Made by a program: the position numbers and the translations under genes
Notes under the pieces: generated by a model
What the model was told of the DNA's origin: nothing
Seen by the model: only the letters and a program-made list of their open reading frames with translations
Database searches by the model: none
Source: Listeria seeligeri serovar 1/2b str. SLCC3954
GTDB taxonomy: Bacteria; Bacillota; Bacilli; Lactobacillales; Listeriaceae
Reading direction: 5' to 3'
DNA length: 64,000 bases
Assembly: GCF_000027145.1 (NCBI RefSeq)
Contig: NC_013891.1
Coordinates: 1,674,001-1,738,000, forward strand
In this document: positions 9,549 to 22,343 of the stretch, piece by piece
Layout of the letters: each line of letters begins with the position of its first letter
Position numbering within the stretch: position 1 is the first letter of the stretch

Positions 9549-11846
9549 TTATTTCTCTAATACTTGATATTCCGCACGAATTTCCTTAGTCGCTTTAATC
9601 ATATCTTGCAGTGCCGCAATCGTTTCAGGCTCTTTCCGCGTTTTCAAACCACAATCAGGATTAATCCAAAATTGTTTCGCATCAATTGCACGTAAAGCGC
9701 GACGAATATTATCTTGAATCTCTGAAACAGTCGGTACTCGCGGACTATGAATATCATATACACCTAAACCAATTTCTTTATCATACGTTACTTCTTCAAA
9801 AGTCGAAATGATTTCTCCGTGACTTCTAGATGTCTCAATCGAAATAACATCAGCATCTAAAGCACTAATCGTGTCAATAATATCATCGAAATCCGAATAA
9901 CACATATGCGTATGAATTTGGGTATCATTTTGAACAGAAGCTGTTGTTAATTTAAACGAATACACCGCATCATTTAAATATTTTTCCCATCGTGCACGTT
10001 TCAGTGGTAAGCCTTCTCGAAGCGCCGGTTCATCCACTTGAATCACTTTAATTCCGTTTTGCTCGAGTGCCTCTACCTCTTTGCGGAGTGCTAAACCTAC
10101 TTGATTAGCAACCACGCTTTCTGGAACATCATCTCGTACAAAGCTCCAATTGATGATAGTCACTGGTGCAGTTAACATTCCCTTAACCGGGCGTTTCGTT
10201 AGAGATTGTGCATAGACACTTTCTTTCACAGTGATTTCTTCTGTAAAAGCTACATCCCCATAAATTAAAGGTGGACGAACCGCTCTCGAACCATAAGACT
10301 GAACCCAACCGAATTTAGTGGCTTGGAAACCAGCTAATTTTTGACCAAAATATTCTACCATATCAGTTCGCTCAAACTCTCCATGAACTAAAACATCAAT
10401 ATCTAACTCCTCTTGAATTTGAATCCACCGCGCCGTTTCTTGTTCAATAAACGAGTTATATTCCGCATCTGTAATATTTCCTTTTAACCAATCAGCTCGG
10501 GTTTTACGAACTTCTGGTGACTGCGGAAAGCTACCAATCGTTGTCGTTGGAAATAGTGGTAATTGCAACCACGCATGTTGTAATTCTATTCGTTCAGCAA
10601 AAGGTAATTCTCGTTCTATACGAACATTTTTCAAATTAGCAATCGCCGTTTGAACTTCCAGATTATTACGATGACTGGATTTATTTAATGCTATGACACT
10701 GGTACGAGCTTCTTCTAATTGCTTAGCTACACTTGCTGTCCCTTCTGTTAAAGCTTTCGTCAAAATAGCAATTTCGTCTAGTTTCTGATCAGCAAAGGAT
10801 AAACCATCAAGAATGACTTCATCTAAATCCGGCTCGCTCCATTTTGTCACCGGTACATGTAGTAATGAATTAGACGGCTGAACAATCAATTTCCCATCTG
10901 TCACATGTGCAGCAATTTCAGTTAATAATTCAAGCTTATCATCCAGATTACTCCGCCATACATTTCGACCATCAATGACACCTGCCGCCAAATACTTCTC
11001 TTTCGGAAACCCATATGCTTTTAGCGCTTTTAAAGACTCACCATGATCATGTACAAAATCAATTCCAATCGCTGCTACCGGCAAGTTAACTACCTCTTCA
11101 TAATAATCCAAACTTTCAAAATAAGTTTGTAACTCGATATTTAAATTTGGCGCTACTTTCTGGAATTCTTGATATACTTTTTCAAATAATGCTATTTCTT
11201 CTTTATCAAAACTTGTAGCCAAGTATGGTTCATCAATTTGTACCCATTTGACACCAGCAGCTTCTAACTCTTTTAATATTTCCGCATACGCTGGAATGAA
11301 TTTATCTAAAAGTGCTTCAAAACTTGCTGCGTTACTACCTTTGCCAAGTTTCAAGTAAGTAATCGGACCAACCAGAACCGGTTTGCCTTCAATACCAAGT
11401 TCTTTTTTTGCCTCTTCATAATAATAAAGCGCACGATTATCTAACACTTTAGGTTCTGCATCAGCAAGCTCTGGAACGATGTAATGATAATTTGTATTAA
11501 ACCATTTCGTCATTTCAGAAGCTACTGCATCGCTTTTACCACGAGCAATATCAAAATATGTATTCAACGACACTTTTCCTCCTTGATGCTCAAAACGCTT
11601 TGGAATAATTCCAAAAGTTACACTCGTATCAAGTACTTGATCATAAAAACTAAAATCACCAACTGGAATTAAATCAATCCCTTTATCCTGTTGTTTTTTT
11701 AATGCATGTAACCGCAGCTCCTTCGTTTCAGCCAGTAATTCCTGCTCTGTGATCGCACCATTCCAAAATTTTTCTAGTGCACGCTTCCATTCCCGTTTTT
11801 CCCCAAGTCTTGGATACCCCAAATTCGAACTAATCGCTTTTACCAT
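9549..11846 (-). CDS. metE: MetE, cobalamin-independent methionine synthase
   Basis: 765 aa two-barrel enzyme that transfers the methyl of 5-methyl-THF-polyglutamate to homocysteine. Zinc-site residues are visible in [12 protein letters not shown] and, near the C-terminus, [20 protein letters not shown] is the substrate-site block. The start chosen is the ATG at 11846 ([13 protein letters not shown]) with AAGGTGATTAAA ahead of it; a longer reading from 11870 would add eight residues unlike the family. First gene of the operon, directly behind the S-box leader, so it is made when SAM is low. Confidence 0.95.
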   Translation of the reverse strand: MVKAISSNLGYPRLGEKREWKRALEKFWNGAITEQELLAETKELRLHALKKQQDKGIDLIPVGDFSFYDQVLDTSVTFGIIPKRFEHQGGKVSLNTYFDIARGKSDAVASEMTKWFNTNYHYIVPELADAEPKVLDNRALYYYEEAKKELGIEGKPVLVGPITYLKLGKGSNAASFEALLDKFIPAYAEILKELEAAGVKWVQIDEPYLATSFDKEEIALFEKVYQEFQKVAPNLNIELQTYFESLDYYEEVVNLPVAAIGIDFVHDHGESLKALKAYGFPKEKYLAAGVIDGRNVWRSNLDDKLELLTEIAAHVTDGKLIVQPSNSLLHVPVTKWSEPDLDEVILDGLSFADQKLDEIAILTKALTEGTASVAKQLEEARTSVIALNKSSHRNNLEVQTAIANLKNVRIERELPFAERIELQHAWLQLPLFPTTTIGSFPQSPEVRKTRADWLKGNITDAEYNSFIEQETARWIQIQEELDIDVLVHGEFERTDMVEYFGQKLAGFQATKFGWVQSYGSRAVRPPLIYGDVAFTEEITVKESVYAQSLTKRPVKGMLTAPVTIINWSFVRDDVPESVVANQVGLALRKEVEALEQNGIKVIQVDEPALREGLPLKRARWEKYLNDAVYSFKLTTASVQNDTQIHTHMCYSDFDDIIDTISALDADVISIETSRSHGEIISTFEEVTYDKEIGLGVYDIHSPRVPTVSEIQDNIRRALRAIDAKQFWINPDCGLKTRKEPETIAALQDMIKATKEIRAEYQVLEK

Positions 11847-11884
11847 TTTAATCACCTTATCCTCTCTCAATTTTTGCCAACAAA

Positions 11885-11912
11885 AAACCTCCCTAGAGAA
11901 CTAGAGAGGTTT
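11885..11912 (-). terminator. S-box intrinsic terminator
   Basis: Minus-strand hairpin AAACCTCTCTAG / CTAGGGAGGTTT (12 bp with one G-U pair) followed by T6. It sits between the SAM aptamer and metE and is the expression platform that forms when SAM is bound. Confidence 0.93.
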
Positions 11913-11953
11913 GGAAGTTTCGATACACAAATACAGTGAAACTTTTTAAGTCT

Positions 11954-12060
11954 CTCTTATCTCTCGAAGCATTACACTTCGCAGGATTTAGCACCTTTTC
12001 AACGAATTGAAAGGTTGCTGGGTTTCAACGGGCCAGTCCCTCTACCACTCATAATAAGAG
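11954..12060 (-). promoter_or_regulatory. SAM riboswitch (S-box leader) of the met operon
   Basis: On the minus strand the core S-box sequence is clear: the P1 helix CTCTTAT / ATAAGAG (12054-12060 with 11954-11960), GAGTGGTAGAGGGACTGGCC, CGTTGAAACCCAGCAACC and the AAGGTGCTAAATCC block. Known of the class: SAM binding stabilises P1 and an anti-antiterminator, permitting the terminator just downstream and switching off metE-metI-metC-metF. Confidence 0.96.
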
Positions 12061-12102
12061 TAATTTATTTAGTTTTTCAACCACTTCAAATGGATTGAAA
12101 TT

Positions 12103-12132
12103 ATCATACCACTTGAAACTTCTAACTGTCAA
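12103..12132 (-). promoter_or_regulatory. Promoter of the met operon
   Basis: Minus strand TTGACA (12127-12132), 18-bp spacer, TATGAT (12103-12108). Transcription would start near 12096, about 35 bases before the S-box aptamer. Confidence 0.75.
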
Positions 12133-12135
12133 TCA

Positions 12136-13311
12136 TTAAATTTTTATTTCCTTCATACTTTTCATTTTCTTCTCGCCAAAAGCTAGTAACAAACAGCCTA
12201 TCACAAGGATTCCAGCCACCACAAAATAAAAAATTTGGTTTCCAAAAATACCAATCATCATCCCTGTTGCACTTGGCCCGATAATACTTCCTAAACTAAA
12301 ACACATCCCAACCAAAATATTTCCAGCCGGAAGTAATTCCAGCGGTGTCAAATCTGTCATATACGAAAGTCCAAGTGAATATAACGACCCAAGTAAAATA
12401 CCTAAAACAAAGAAGAAAATCACATATAACACCGGCACCGTGACAAAAGCAGTCAATATAAATACAATTGCACCCATCCCAGTCAGAAAGGGCAATATTT
12501 TCCCTCTACCAAATCTATCACTAACTATCCCTATTGGCACTTGAAATAATATTGTTCCTACCGAAAACGAAGAAATAATCACAGCAATTAGCATTGTATC
12601 CAGCCCATTACGCAACCCCACCACAGGAAAAGTTGCATTTAAACCAGTTTCCAAAATCCCATATAAAAAAGGCGGAATCATAGCCACCCAAGCTAATTTA
12701 AAAACTTCTGAAAATCGCTTCATACTCCCCCAAAAAGAGATTTTCCGAATAACCGCCTTCTCTCCAACAAATTCATTCCTAAGTAACCAAACAAGCCCCC
12801 AAGCAATTAATACTAAAAGTCCTGATAAAAAGAATGGCAAGTTAACATTAATCTCGGCCAAATTAACTAATTGCGGCCCAATTGCAAAACCTAATGAGAA
12901 AAACAAACCATAAATTGCCATATTTCTACCACGTTTACTTGGATCACTCATCGCCCCAATCCAGGTCTGCGAAGAAAAATGCAACATATGATCTCCAACA
13001 CCAATAAGCAAACGTAATATAAACCAAAAATACAAGTTAAACCAGATAGGAAAAGCCAACATTGCAGCAGCAACAAGCCCACCTCCAACTAATATAATTG
13101 GTTTGTAGCCATATTTATGTAAAGGAGCCTCAATAAACGGGGAAATAAGCAAAACACCTAAATAAATTCCTGTAGCATGAAATCCATTTATTCCTGCACT
13201 GACCCCTTTTTCTTCTAATATAATAGCAATCAACGGCAATAAAACACCTTGAGACAAACCAGAAATAGCCACCACCATCGTTAAAATCCAAAACTTACTT
13301 TTAGAACCCAT
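12136..13311 (-). CDS. MFS transporter, 12-TM, substrate unknown
   Basis: 391 aa major facilitator with about 12 hydrophobic helices. The loop after TM8 has SDRFGRGKILPF (motif A-like); GVGDHMLHFSSQTWIGAM lies in TM4. The ATG at 13311 has GGAGG eight bases upstream. An in-frame extension to 13440 would read through a terminator and the antisense of tRNA-Glu, so it is rejected. Only 25 bp separate the ATG from the tRNA terminator, leaving little room for a promoter. Its position upstream of the met operon is suggestive, not proof, of a link to sulfur metabolites; a multidrug role is equally possible. Confidence 0.85.
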   Translation of the reverse strand: MGSKSKFWILTMVVAISGLSQGVLLPLIAIILEEKGVSAGINGFHATGIYLGVLLISPFIEAPLHKYGYKPIILVGGGLVAAAMLAFPIWFNLYFWFILRLLIGVGDHMLHFSSQTWIGAMSDPSKRGRNMAIYGLFFSLGFAIGPQLVNLAEINVNLPFFLSGLLVLIAWGLVWLLRNEFVGEKAVIRKISFWGSMKRFSEVFKLAWVAMIPPFLYGILETGLNATFPVVGLRNGLDTMLIAVIISSFSVGTILFQVPIGIVSDRFGRGKILPFLTGMGAIVFILTAFVTVPVLYVIFFFVLGILLGSLYSLGLSYMTDLTPLELLPAGNILVGMCFSLGSIIGPSATGMMIGIFGNQIFYFVVAGILVIGCLLLAFGEKKMKSMKEIKI

Positions 13312-13336
13312 AACAACCTCCAAAATTATACTCCAT

Positions 13337-13371
13337 AAAAAAACAATGTCGAAAAACGACATTGTTTTTTT
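13337..13371 (-). terminator. Terminator of the rrn-tRNA operon
   Basis: 15-bp perfect stem (13337-13351 with 13357-13371), AAAAAAACAATGTCG and its complement, loop of 5 nt; T-rich on the minus strand. It follows the last tRNA of the array directly. Confidence 0.85.
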
Positions 13372-13374
13372 GGA

Positions 13375-13446
13375 TGACCCGTACGGGAATCGAACCCGTG
13401 TTACCGCCGTGAAAGGGCGGTGTCTTAACCGCTTGACCAACGGGCC
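13375..13446 (-). tRNA. tRNA-Glu (TTC)
   Basis: Cloverleaf complete: acceptor GGCCCGT/ACGGGTC with one G-U, anticodon loop CTTTCAC (TTC), T arm GGGTTCGAATCCC. CCA not encoded. Last tRNA of the array. Confidence 0.96.
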
Positions 13447-13451
13447 ATATC

Positions 13452-13542
13452 TGGCGGAGAAGGAGGGATTTGAACCCTCGCGCCGCGCGAGCGACCTACA
13501 CCCTTAGCAGGGGCGCCTCTTCAGCCACTTGAGTACTTCCCC
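13452..13542 (-). tRNA. tRNA-Ser (GCT), CCA encoded
   Basis: Long variable arm typical of serine tRNA; anticodon loop CTGCTAA (GCT) in a CGCCC/GGGTG stem; acceptor GGGGAAG/CTTCTCC, discriminator G, followed by CCA. Confidence 0.96.
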
Positions 13543-13575
13543 AGATATAAAATTTTATCCTTTTTTAAAGAATAA

Positions 13576-13648
13576 CTCCACAGGCAGGACTCGAACCTGC
13601 GACCGATCGGTTAACAGCCGATTGCTCTACCAACTGAGCTACTGTGGA
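13576..13648 (-). tRNA. tRNA-Asn (GTT)
   Basis: Acceptor TCCACAG/CTGTGGA, discriminator G, anticodon loop CTGTTAA (GTT), T arm GCAGGTTCGAGTCCTGC. No CCA encoded. Confidence 0.96.
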
Positions 13649-13654
13649 ATAAAA

Positions 13655-13728
<74 letters not shown>

Positions 13729-13755
13729 CCAGTAAAACTATATTTTATGGTAAAA

Positions 13756-13826
13756 AGCGGGTGATGGGAATCGAACCCACGACAACAGCTTGGAAGGCTG
13801 TAGTTTTACCACTAAACTACACCCGC
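13756..13826 (-). tRNA. tRNA-Gly (TCC)
   Basis: 71-nt cloverleaf, acceptor GCGGGTG/CACCCGC, discriminator T, anticodon loop CTTCCAA (TCC). Confidence 0.96.
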
Positions 13827-13844
13827 ATAATAAATTAAAACAAA

Positions 13845-13919
13845 GGGCGGATAATGGGAATCGAACCCACGAATGCCTGAACCACAATCAGGTGCGTTAA
13901 CCACTTCGCCATATCCGCC
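13845..13919 (-). tRNA. tRNA-His (GTG)
   Basis: Acceptor GGCGGAT/ATCCGCC, discriminator C, anticodon loop TTGTGGT (GTG). The G(-1) needed by HisRS is not encoded (T precedes), so it must be added or generated by processing. Confidence 0.94.
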
Positions 13920-13945
13920 ATAAGGCAAAAATGTTTAAAAATGAA

Positions 13946-14018
13946 TGGCTTGGGACAGAATCGAACTGCCGACACCTTGAGCTTCAATCAAGTGCTCTAC
14001 CAACTGAGCTACCAAGCC
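13946..14018 (-). tRNA. tRNA-Phe (GAA)
   Basis: Acceptor GGCTTGG/CCAAGCC, anticodon stem CTTGA/TCAAG with loop TTGAAGC (GAA), discriminator A. Confidence 0.95.
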
Positions 14019-14022
14019 ATAA

Positions 14023-14098
14023 TGGCGGTCCCGACGGGATTTGAACCCGCGATCTCCTGCGTGACAGGCAGGCATGTTAACCCCTACACCACGGAACC
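14023..14098 (-). tRNA. tRNA-Asp (GTC), CCA encoded
   Basis: Acceptor GGTTCCG/CGGGACC, discriminator G and an encoded CCA; anticodon loop CTGTCAC (GTC). Confidence 0.96.
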
Positions 14099-14102
14099 AC
14101 TA

Positions 14103-14176
<74 letters not shown>

Positions 14177-14217
14177 ACAATAATATTAAATTTAGTCCAC
14201 ATATCACAAGTGAAAAA

Positions 14218-14307
14218 CGGAGGAAGAGGGATTCGAACCCCCGCGCGGTATTACCCGCCTGTCGGTTTTCAAGACCGATCCCTTCAGCCAGACTTGGGTA
14301 TTCCTCC
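14218..14307 (-). tRNA. tRNA-Ser (TGA)
   Basis: Long variable arm, acceptor GGAGGAA/TTCCTCC, discriminator G, anticodon loop CTTGAAA (TGA). CCA not encoded. Confidence 0.95.
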
Positions 14308-14329
14308 ATGATAATAATAAAGTGACAAG

Positions 14330-14403
14330 TGGACCTTGCAGGACTCGAACCTGCGACCGGACGGTTATGAGCCGTCTGCTCTAACCAACTGAGCTAAAGG
14401 TCC
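14330..14403 (-). tRNA. tRNA with CAT anticodon, probably tRNA-Ile2 (lysidine type)
   Basis: Acceptor GGACCTT/AAGGTCC, loop CTCATAA. It resembles the B. subtilis tRNA-Ile2(CAU) whose C34 is converted to lysidine by TilS, and differs from the elongator Met tRNA that follows. Assignment from remembered sequence similarity; a plain tRNA-Met call would be the alternative. Confidence 0.85.
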
Positions 14404-14414
14404 AAGAATGAAAA

Positions 14415-14488
14415 TAGCGGCGGAGGGAATCGAACCCACGACCTCTCGGGTATGAACCGAACGCTCTAGCCAGCTGAGCTACGCCGCC
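14415..14488 (-). tRNA. Elongator tRNA-Met (CAT)
   Basis: Acceptor GGCGGCG/CGCCGCT with a terminal G-U pair, anticodon loop TTCATAC (CAT). This is the third CAT tRNA in the array and matches the elongator type. Confidence 0.92.
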
Positions 14489-14540
14489 ATAATAATAAGG
14501 CTACCATTTTCTTAATTCTGTGATTAAATTGTGAAGTAAG

Positions 14541-14613
14541 TGGAGCCTAGCGGGATCGAACCGCTGACCTCCTGCGTGCAAAGCAGGCGCTCTCCCAGCT
14601 GAGCTAAGGCCCC
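14541..14613 (-). tRNA. tRNA-Ala (TGC)
   Basis: Acceptor GGGGCCT/AGGCTCC (one G-U), anticodon loop TTTGCAC (TGC), discriminator A. It carries the G3-equivalent acceptor features expected of this family only in part, but the anticodon is unambiguous. Confidence 0.94.
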
Positions 14614-14634
14614 AATATAAAAATGTTAAACAAA

Positions 14635-14708
14635 TCGGGAAGACAGGATTCGAACCTGCGACCCCTTGGTCCCAAACCAAGTGCTCTACCAAGCTGAGCT
14701 ACTTCCCG
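14635..14708 (-). tRNA. tRNA-Pro (TGG)
   Basis: Acceptor CGGGAAG/CTTCCCG with the C1-G72 pair of proline tRNA, anticodon loop TTTGGGA (TGG). Confidence 0.96.
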
Positions 14709-14718
14709 TTTAATAAAG

Positions 14719-14792
14719 TGCGCCCAAGAGGAGTCGAACCTCTAACCGCTTGATTCGTAGTCAAGTACTCTATCCAGTTGAGCTATGGGCGC
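14719..14792 (-). tRNA. tRNA-Arg (ACG)
   Basis: Acceptor GCGCCCA/TGGGCGC, anticodon loop CTACGAA (ACG), whose A34 is read as inosine in bacteria. Confidence 0.95.
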
Positions 14793-14801
14793 AAATATAA
14801 G

Positions 14802-14887
14802 TGCCGAGGACCGGAATCGAACCGGTACGGATATCACTATCCGCAGGATTTTAAGTCCTGTGCGTCTGCCAGTTCCGCCACCCCGGC
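14802..14887 (-). tRNA. tRNA-Leu (TAA)
   Basis: Long variable arm, acceptor GCCGGGG with CCTCGGC, anticodon loop CTTAAAA (TAA). Confidence 0.95.
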
Positions 14888-14901
14888 GTTGCTATAAAAT
14901 A

Positions 14902-14976
14902 TGGAGCGGAAGACGGGGTTCGAACCCGCGACCCCCACCTTGGCAAGGTGATGTTCTACCACTGAACTACTTCCGC
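14902..14976 (-). tRNA. tRNA-Gly (GCC), CCA encoded
   Basis: Acceptor GCGGAAG/CTTCCGC, discriminator T followed by CCA, anticodon loop TTGCCAA (GCC). Confidence 0.96.
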
Positions 14977-14991
14977 ATATTTTATAATAAG

Positions 14992-15073
14992 TGCGGGTGA
15001 AGGGACTTGAACCCCCACGCCTCGCGGCGCCAGATCCTAAATCTGGTGCGTCTGCCAATTCCGCCACACCCGC
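14992..15073 (-). tRNA. tRNA-Leu (TAG)
   Basis: Long variable arm, acceptor GCGGGTG/CACCCGC, anticodon loop TTTAGGA (TAG). Confidence 0.95.
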
Positions 15074-15078
15074 AAAAG

Positions 15079-15151
15079 TGAGCCGTGCTGGGTTCGAACC
15101 AGCGACCCTCTGATTAAAAGTCAGATGCTCTACCAACTGAGCTAACGGCTC
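15079..15151 (-). tRNA. tRNA-Lys (TTT)
   Basis: Acceptor GAGCCGT/ACGGCTC, anticodon loop CTTTTAA (TTT), discriminator A. Confidence 0.96.
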
Positions 15152-15191
15152 TCTACAATATACATATGTACTACTATAAAGAAAATATTAA

Positions 15192-15267
15192 TGGTGCCGG
15201 CTGCAAGAGTCGAACTCGCGACCTACTGATTACAAATCAGTTGCTCTACCAACTGAGCTAAGCCGGC
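15192..15267 (-). tRNA. tRNA-Thr (TGT), CCA encoded
   Basis: Acceptor GCCGGCT/AGCCGGC, discriminator A then CCA, anticodon loop TTTGTAA (TGT). Confidence 0.96.
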
Positions 15268-15275
15268 ATGATAAA

Positions 15276-15348
15276 TGGAGGTTAACGGGATCGAACCGCT
15301 GACCCTCTGCTTGTAAGGCAGATGCTCTCCCAGCTGAGCTAAACCTCC
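15276..15348 (-). tRNA. tRNA-Val (TAC)
   Basis: Acceptor GGAGGTT/AACCTCC, anticodon loop CTTACAA (TAC). First tRNA after 5S rRNA. Confidence 0.96.
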
Positions 15349-15357
15349 AGAAATACT

Positions 15358-15474
15358 GCCCGGCAGCGACCTACTCTCGCAGGGGGAAGCCCCCAACTAC
15401 CATTGGCGCAGAGAAGCTTAACTACCGTGTTCGGGATGGGAACGGGTGTGACCTTCTCGCCATAACTACCAGAC
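15358..15474 (-). rRNA. 5S ribosomal RNA
   Basis: About 117 nt with the 5S core CCCGTTCCCATCCCGAACAC and closing ends TCTGG/CCGGGCAG; lies between 23S and tRNA-Val. Ends are approximate to a few bases. Confidence 0.95.
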
Positions 15475-15553
15475 AATATTGAGTTGTTGAAAGATTGCTC
15501 TCTCAAAACTAGAGAAGAAAGGATTCAAGTTAGGTAACTTCGTTTCATTTTTT

Positions 15554-20280
<4,727 letters not shown>

Positions 20281-20530
20281 ATATAAATTGAATTTGAATA
20301 CTTATTCAACACCGTGAATAAGATTCCTTGCGTCAAATTGACTTCGCTAGCAATTAAATTACTAGTTTGTTTCTTGTTGAAAACAGCTTTCTGTTTTCTG
20401 CCCTGCGATTACCAGTGAGACTTTACGTCTCATTGCTTTTCGTCTTCTTCTTTGTTCAGTTTTCAAAGGTCGATTAGTCGCTATAAGTCTTGCTGCCTGA
20501 ATGTTTTCGTTTGTTTTTTGCGACTTTTAA
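20281..20530 (-). other. rrn leader with boxA
   Basis: Transcribed leader of the rrn operon. On the minus strand it contains a boxA-like ACCTTTGAAAACTGAAC (around 20455-20471), part of Nus-factor antitermination, and a hairpin GAAAACAG/CTGTTTTC (20379-20386 with 20391-20398). No gene is seen here. Confidence 0.7.
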
Positions 20531-20559
20531 ATCATATCATTTCAACGCTTATCTGTCAA
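20531..20559 (-). promoter_or_regulatory. rrn promoter P2 (proximal)
   Basis: Minus strand TTGACA (20554-20559), 17-bp spacer, TATGAT (20531-20536). Close match to SigmaA consensus. Confidence 0.8.
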
Positions 20560-20625
20560 CAACTTTTTAAATTTATTTTACGAATAAAATTCTTTTAAAT
20601 CACTGCTATTGTAGCGCCGAAAACT

Positions 20626-20654
20626 AATATATCAAGTTTTGAGATATATGTCAA
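20626..20654 (-). promoter_or_regulatory. rrn promoter P1 (distal)
   Basis: Minus strand TTGACA (20649-20654), 17-bp spacer, TATATT (20626-20631), 95 bp upstream of P2 and preceded by A/T-rich sequence that could act as an UP element. Tandem promoters are usual for Firmicute rrn operons. Confidence 0.75.
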
Positions 20655-20692
20655 CAGAATTATGCATAAAATTAAATAAAAATAAAAAAAAC

Positions 20693-20722
20693 ATAAAAAA
20701 ACACCTAGCTAAGCTAAGTGTT
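20693..20722 (-). terminator. perR terminator
   Basis: Minus-strand hairpin AACACTTAGC / GCTAGGTGTT (10 bp with one G-U pair, 3-nt loop) followed by a T run, just after perR and upstream of the rrn promoters. Confidence 0.85.
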
Positions 20723-20728
20723 TCGACT

Positions 20729-21175
20729 TTATTTATTCAATTGCTTTTCTTTACACTCTGGACATGTACCGTATACTTCTAAACGATGGTTATCAATTTC
20801 ATAACCAGTTACATGTGCTGCGAAGTGTTCTACTTCATCAAGACCAGGATAATGGAAATCTACTATTTTTCCACAAACATTACAAATTGCGTGGTAATGA
20901 CTAGATGTAGAAAAATCAAATCTACTTGAAGCATCGCCATATGATAATTCTTTAATTAGACCAGCATCGCGAAAAACACGCAAATTATTATATACAGTTG
21001 CTACACTCATATTAGGAAAATTACCTTCTAAAGCTCTATAGATATCGTCTGCGGTTGGGTGTGTGTGTGAGTTAATTAAGAATTCAAGTATAGCATGACG
21101 CTGAGGAGTGATTCTTACTCCTGTTTTCTTTAAGACATCTACTGCTTCTTTCAGAGTTGCATTAGACACCGCCAT
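20729..21175 (-). CDS. perR: PerR, Fur-family peroxide-sensing repressor
   Basis: 148-residue Fur-family regulator. It has the winged helix ([26 protein letters not shown]), regulatory-metal residues in [25 protein letters not shown], and the two CxxC pairs of the structural zinc (CNVCG and CPEC). PerR-Fe2+ represses oxidative-stress genes and is inactivated by H2O2 oxidation of metal-ligand His. The ATG at 21175 ([10 protein letters not shown]) follows GGGAG; a longer reading to 21238 runs over the promoter. A PerR box lies just upstream, so it is autoregulated. A D at the DASSRFD position favours PerR over Fur or Zur. Confidence 0.93.
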   Translation of the reverse strand: MAVSNATLKEAVDVLKKTGVRITPQRHAILEFLINSHTHPTADDIYRALEGNFPNMSVATVYNNLRVFRDAGLIKELSYGDASSRFDFSTSSHYHAICNVCGKIVDFHYPGLDEVEHFAAHVTGYEIDNHRLEVYGTCPECKEKQLNK

Positions 21176-21189
21176 GCACTCCCTTCCAA

Positions 21190-21204
21190 AAATAATTATT
21201 ATAT
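21190..21204. promoter_or_regulatory. PerR box in the perR promoter
   Basis: 15-bp near-palindrome matching 12 of 14 defined positions of the PerR consensus TTATAATNATTATAA, 15 bp upstream of the perR start codon. Confidence 0.75.
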
Positions 21205-21259
21205 TTTCATAATACCGGAAATAACGCTTCAATGTCAATAGAACGGTATAATTTAAAGC

Positions 21260-22201
21260 TTAATAACCTTTGTCTAAATCAATTTCATTTCGTAATTTTG
21301 TATTTTCCTTAAGGCGTATAATGTTTTCTAACCAAATGTCAAAACTCCGCTCTAGATATTTATCAGAATGTCCTGATACGTGTGGTGTTATCGTTATGTT
21401 ACTCGCTTGCCAAAGATGGTTTTCTTTTGGAAGGGGTTCTTCTGGTAAGACATCTAGGTAAAAATGAGAGATGAGTTTTTCTTTAGCGGCTGTTTCTAAT
21501 ACGTCTAACGCTACTGCATTTCCTCTACCTATGTTAATAAATACGGCATTATTTTTCATTTGTTTAAAGAATGATAATTGGTAAAGATTAGTTGTTTGAT
21601 CTGTTTGGGGTAATACGCTAACGAAAAAATCTGCTAATGGGGCTACCTTTTCTAGTTCTGTTATAGCATAAGTTTCGTTAAATGGCTTAACTGCATGACC
21701 GGTTGTATTCACACCAATTAAATTCATATCAAATGCTTGAGCAAATTCAGCTACTTTCGATCCAATTGCCCCAGTCCCAGCAACTGCGAGTGTTTTTCCT
21801 GCTAATTCCATAATTGGTTCTTCACTTTCCCAACGTTTATTCTTTTGCATTTCATTGAAGAAAGATGCTTTTTTTACATGGGCTAGCATAAACGAAAGCG
21901 CATATTCTCCCATTGGAATAGCGTGAATACCTCTGACATTTGCTACTTTAATCTTTTTTTCTTGAATTATTTTTCGAGGCAAACTATCTACCCCAGCAGA
22001 AAAAACCATAATAAATTTCAAATTGGTTGCTTGCTCTACTATTTCTTCTGTTAAATTTGATCCATAAGTAACTATTGTATCGACTTCTTGTAGGTTGGCA
22101 AAATGACCATTAGTTTCATAGTAGAAAGTTTCTTTTGGAAATTGTTCTTCTTGTAATTTTTTAAGGTGATCTGGAATATTTAATGTGAATAAGATTTTCA
22201 T
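21260..22201 (-). CDS. D-isomer-specific 2-hydroxyacid dehydrogenase
   Basis: 313 aa NAD(P)-dependent dehydrogenase. The cofactor-binding motif is GTGAIGSKVAEFA near residue 142; the catalytic set is visible as NIGRGNAVALD (Arg), LPEEPLPKENHLW (Glu) and TPHVSGHSD (His). The ATG has GGGAGTGAGG upstream. It is 85 bp upstream of perR and in the same direction. The substrate cannot be read from sequence: glyoxylate, hydroxypyruvate and phosphoglycerate-type substrates are all possible. Confidence 0.88.
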   Translation of the reverse strand: MKILFTLNIPDHLKKLQEEQFPKETFYYETNGHFANLQEVDTIVTYGSNLTEEIVEQATNLKFIMVFSAGVDSLPRKIIQEKKIKVANVRGIHAIPMGEYALSFMLAHVKKASFFNEMQKNKRWESEEPIMELAGKTLAVAGTGAIGSKVAEFAQAFDMNLIGVNTTGHAVKPFNETYAITELEKVAPLADFFVSVLPQTDQTTNLYQLSFFKQMKNNAVFINIGRGNAVALDVLETAAKEKLISHFYLDVLPEEPLPKENHLWQASNITITPHVSGHSDKYLERSFDIWLENIIRLKENTKLRNEIDLDKGY

Positions 22202-22280
22202 TTTGCCTCACTCCCGTTCTTTTACTTTAAGTTAATTTTATGCTTTTTTTCATTTATCGGCAATTATATTGTTTTTTCGA

Positions 22281-22309
22281 TTGCGACATCCCGCTTTTTC
22301 GCATAAAAT
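22281..22309 (+). promoter_or_regulatory. Promoter of the hemL-type gene
   Basis: TTGCGA (22281-22286), 17-bp spacer, TAAAAT (22304-22309), 35 bp before the ATG. Confidence 0.65.
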
Positions 22310-22343
22310 ATAGAAGGTATTAAAATATTGAGGAGATGACAAA

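Noticed and set aside
13312-13440. N-terminal extension of the MFS gene to 13440
   Set aside because: It would read through the tRNA terminator and the antisense of tRNA-Glu; the ATG at 13311 has a proper ribosome-binding site.
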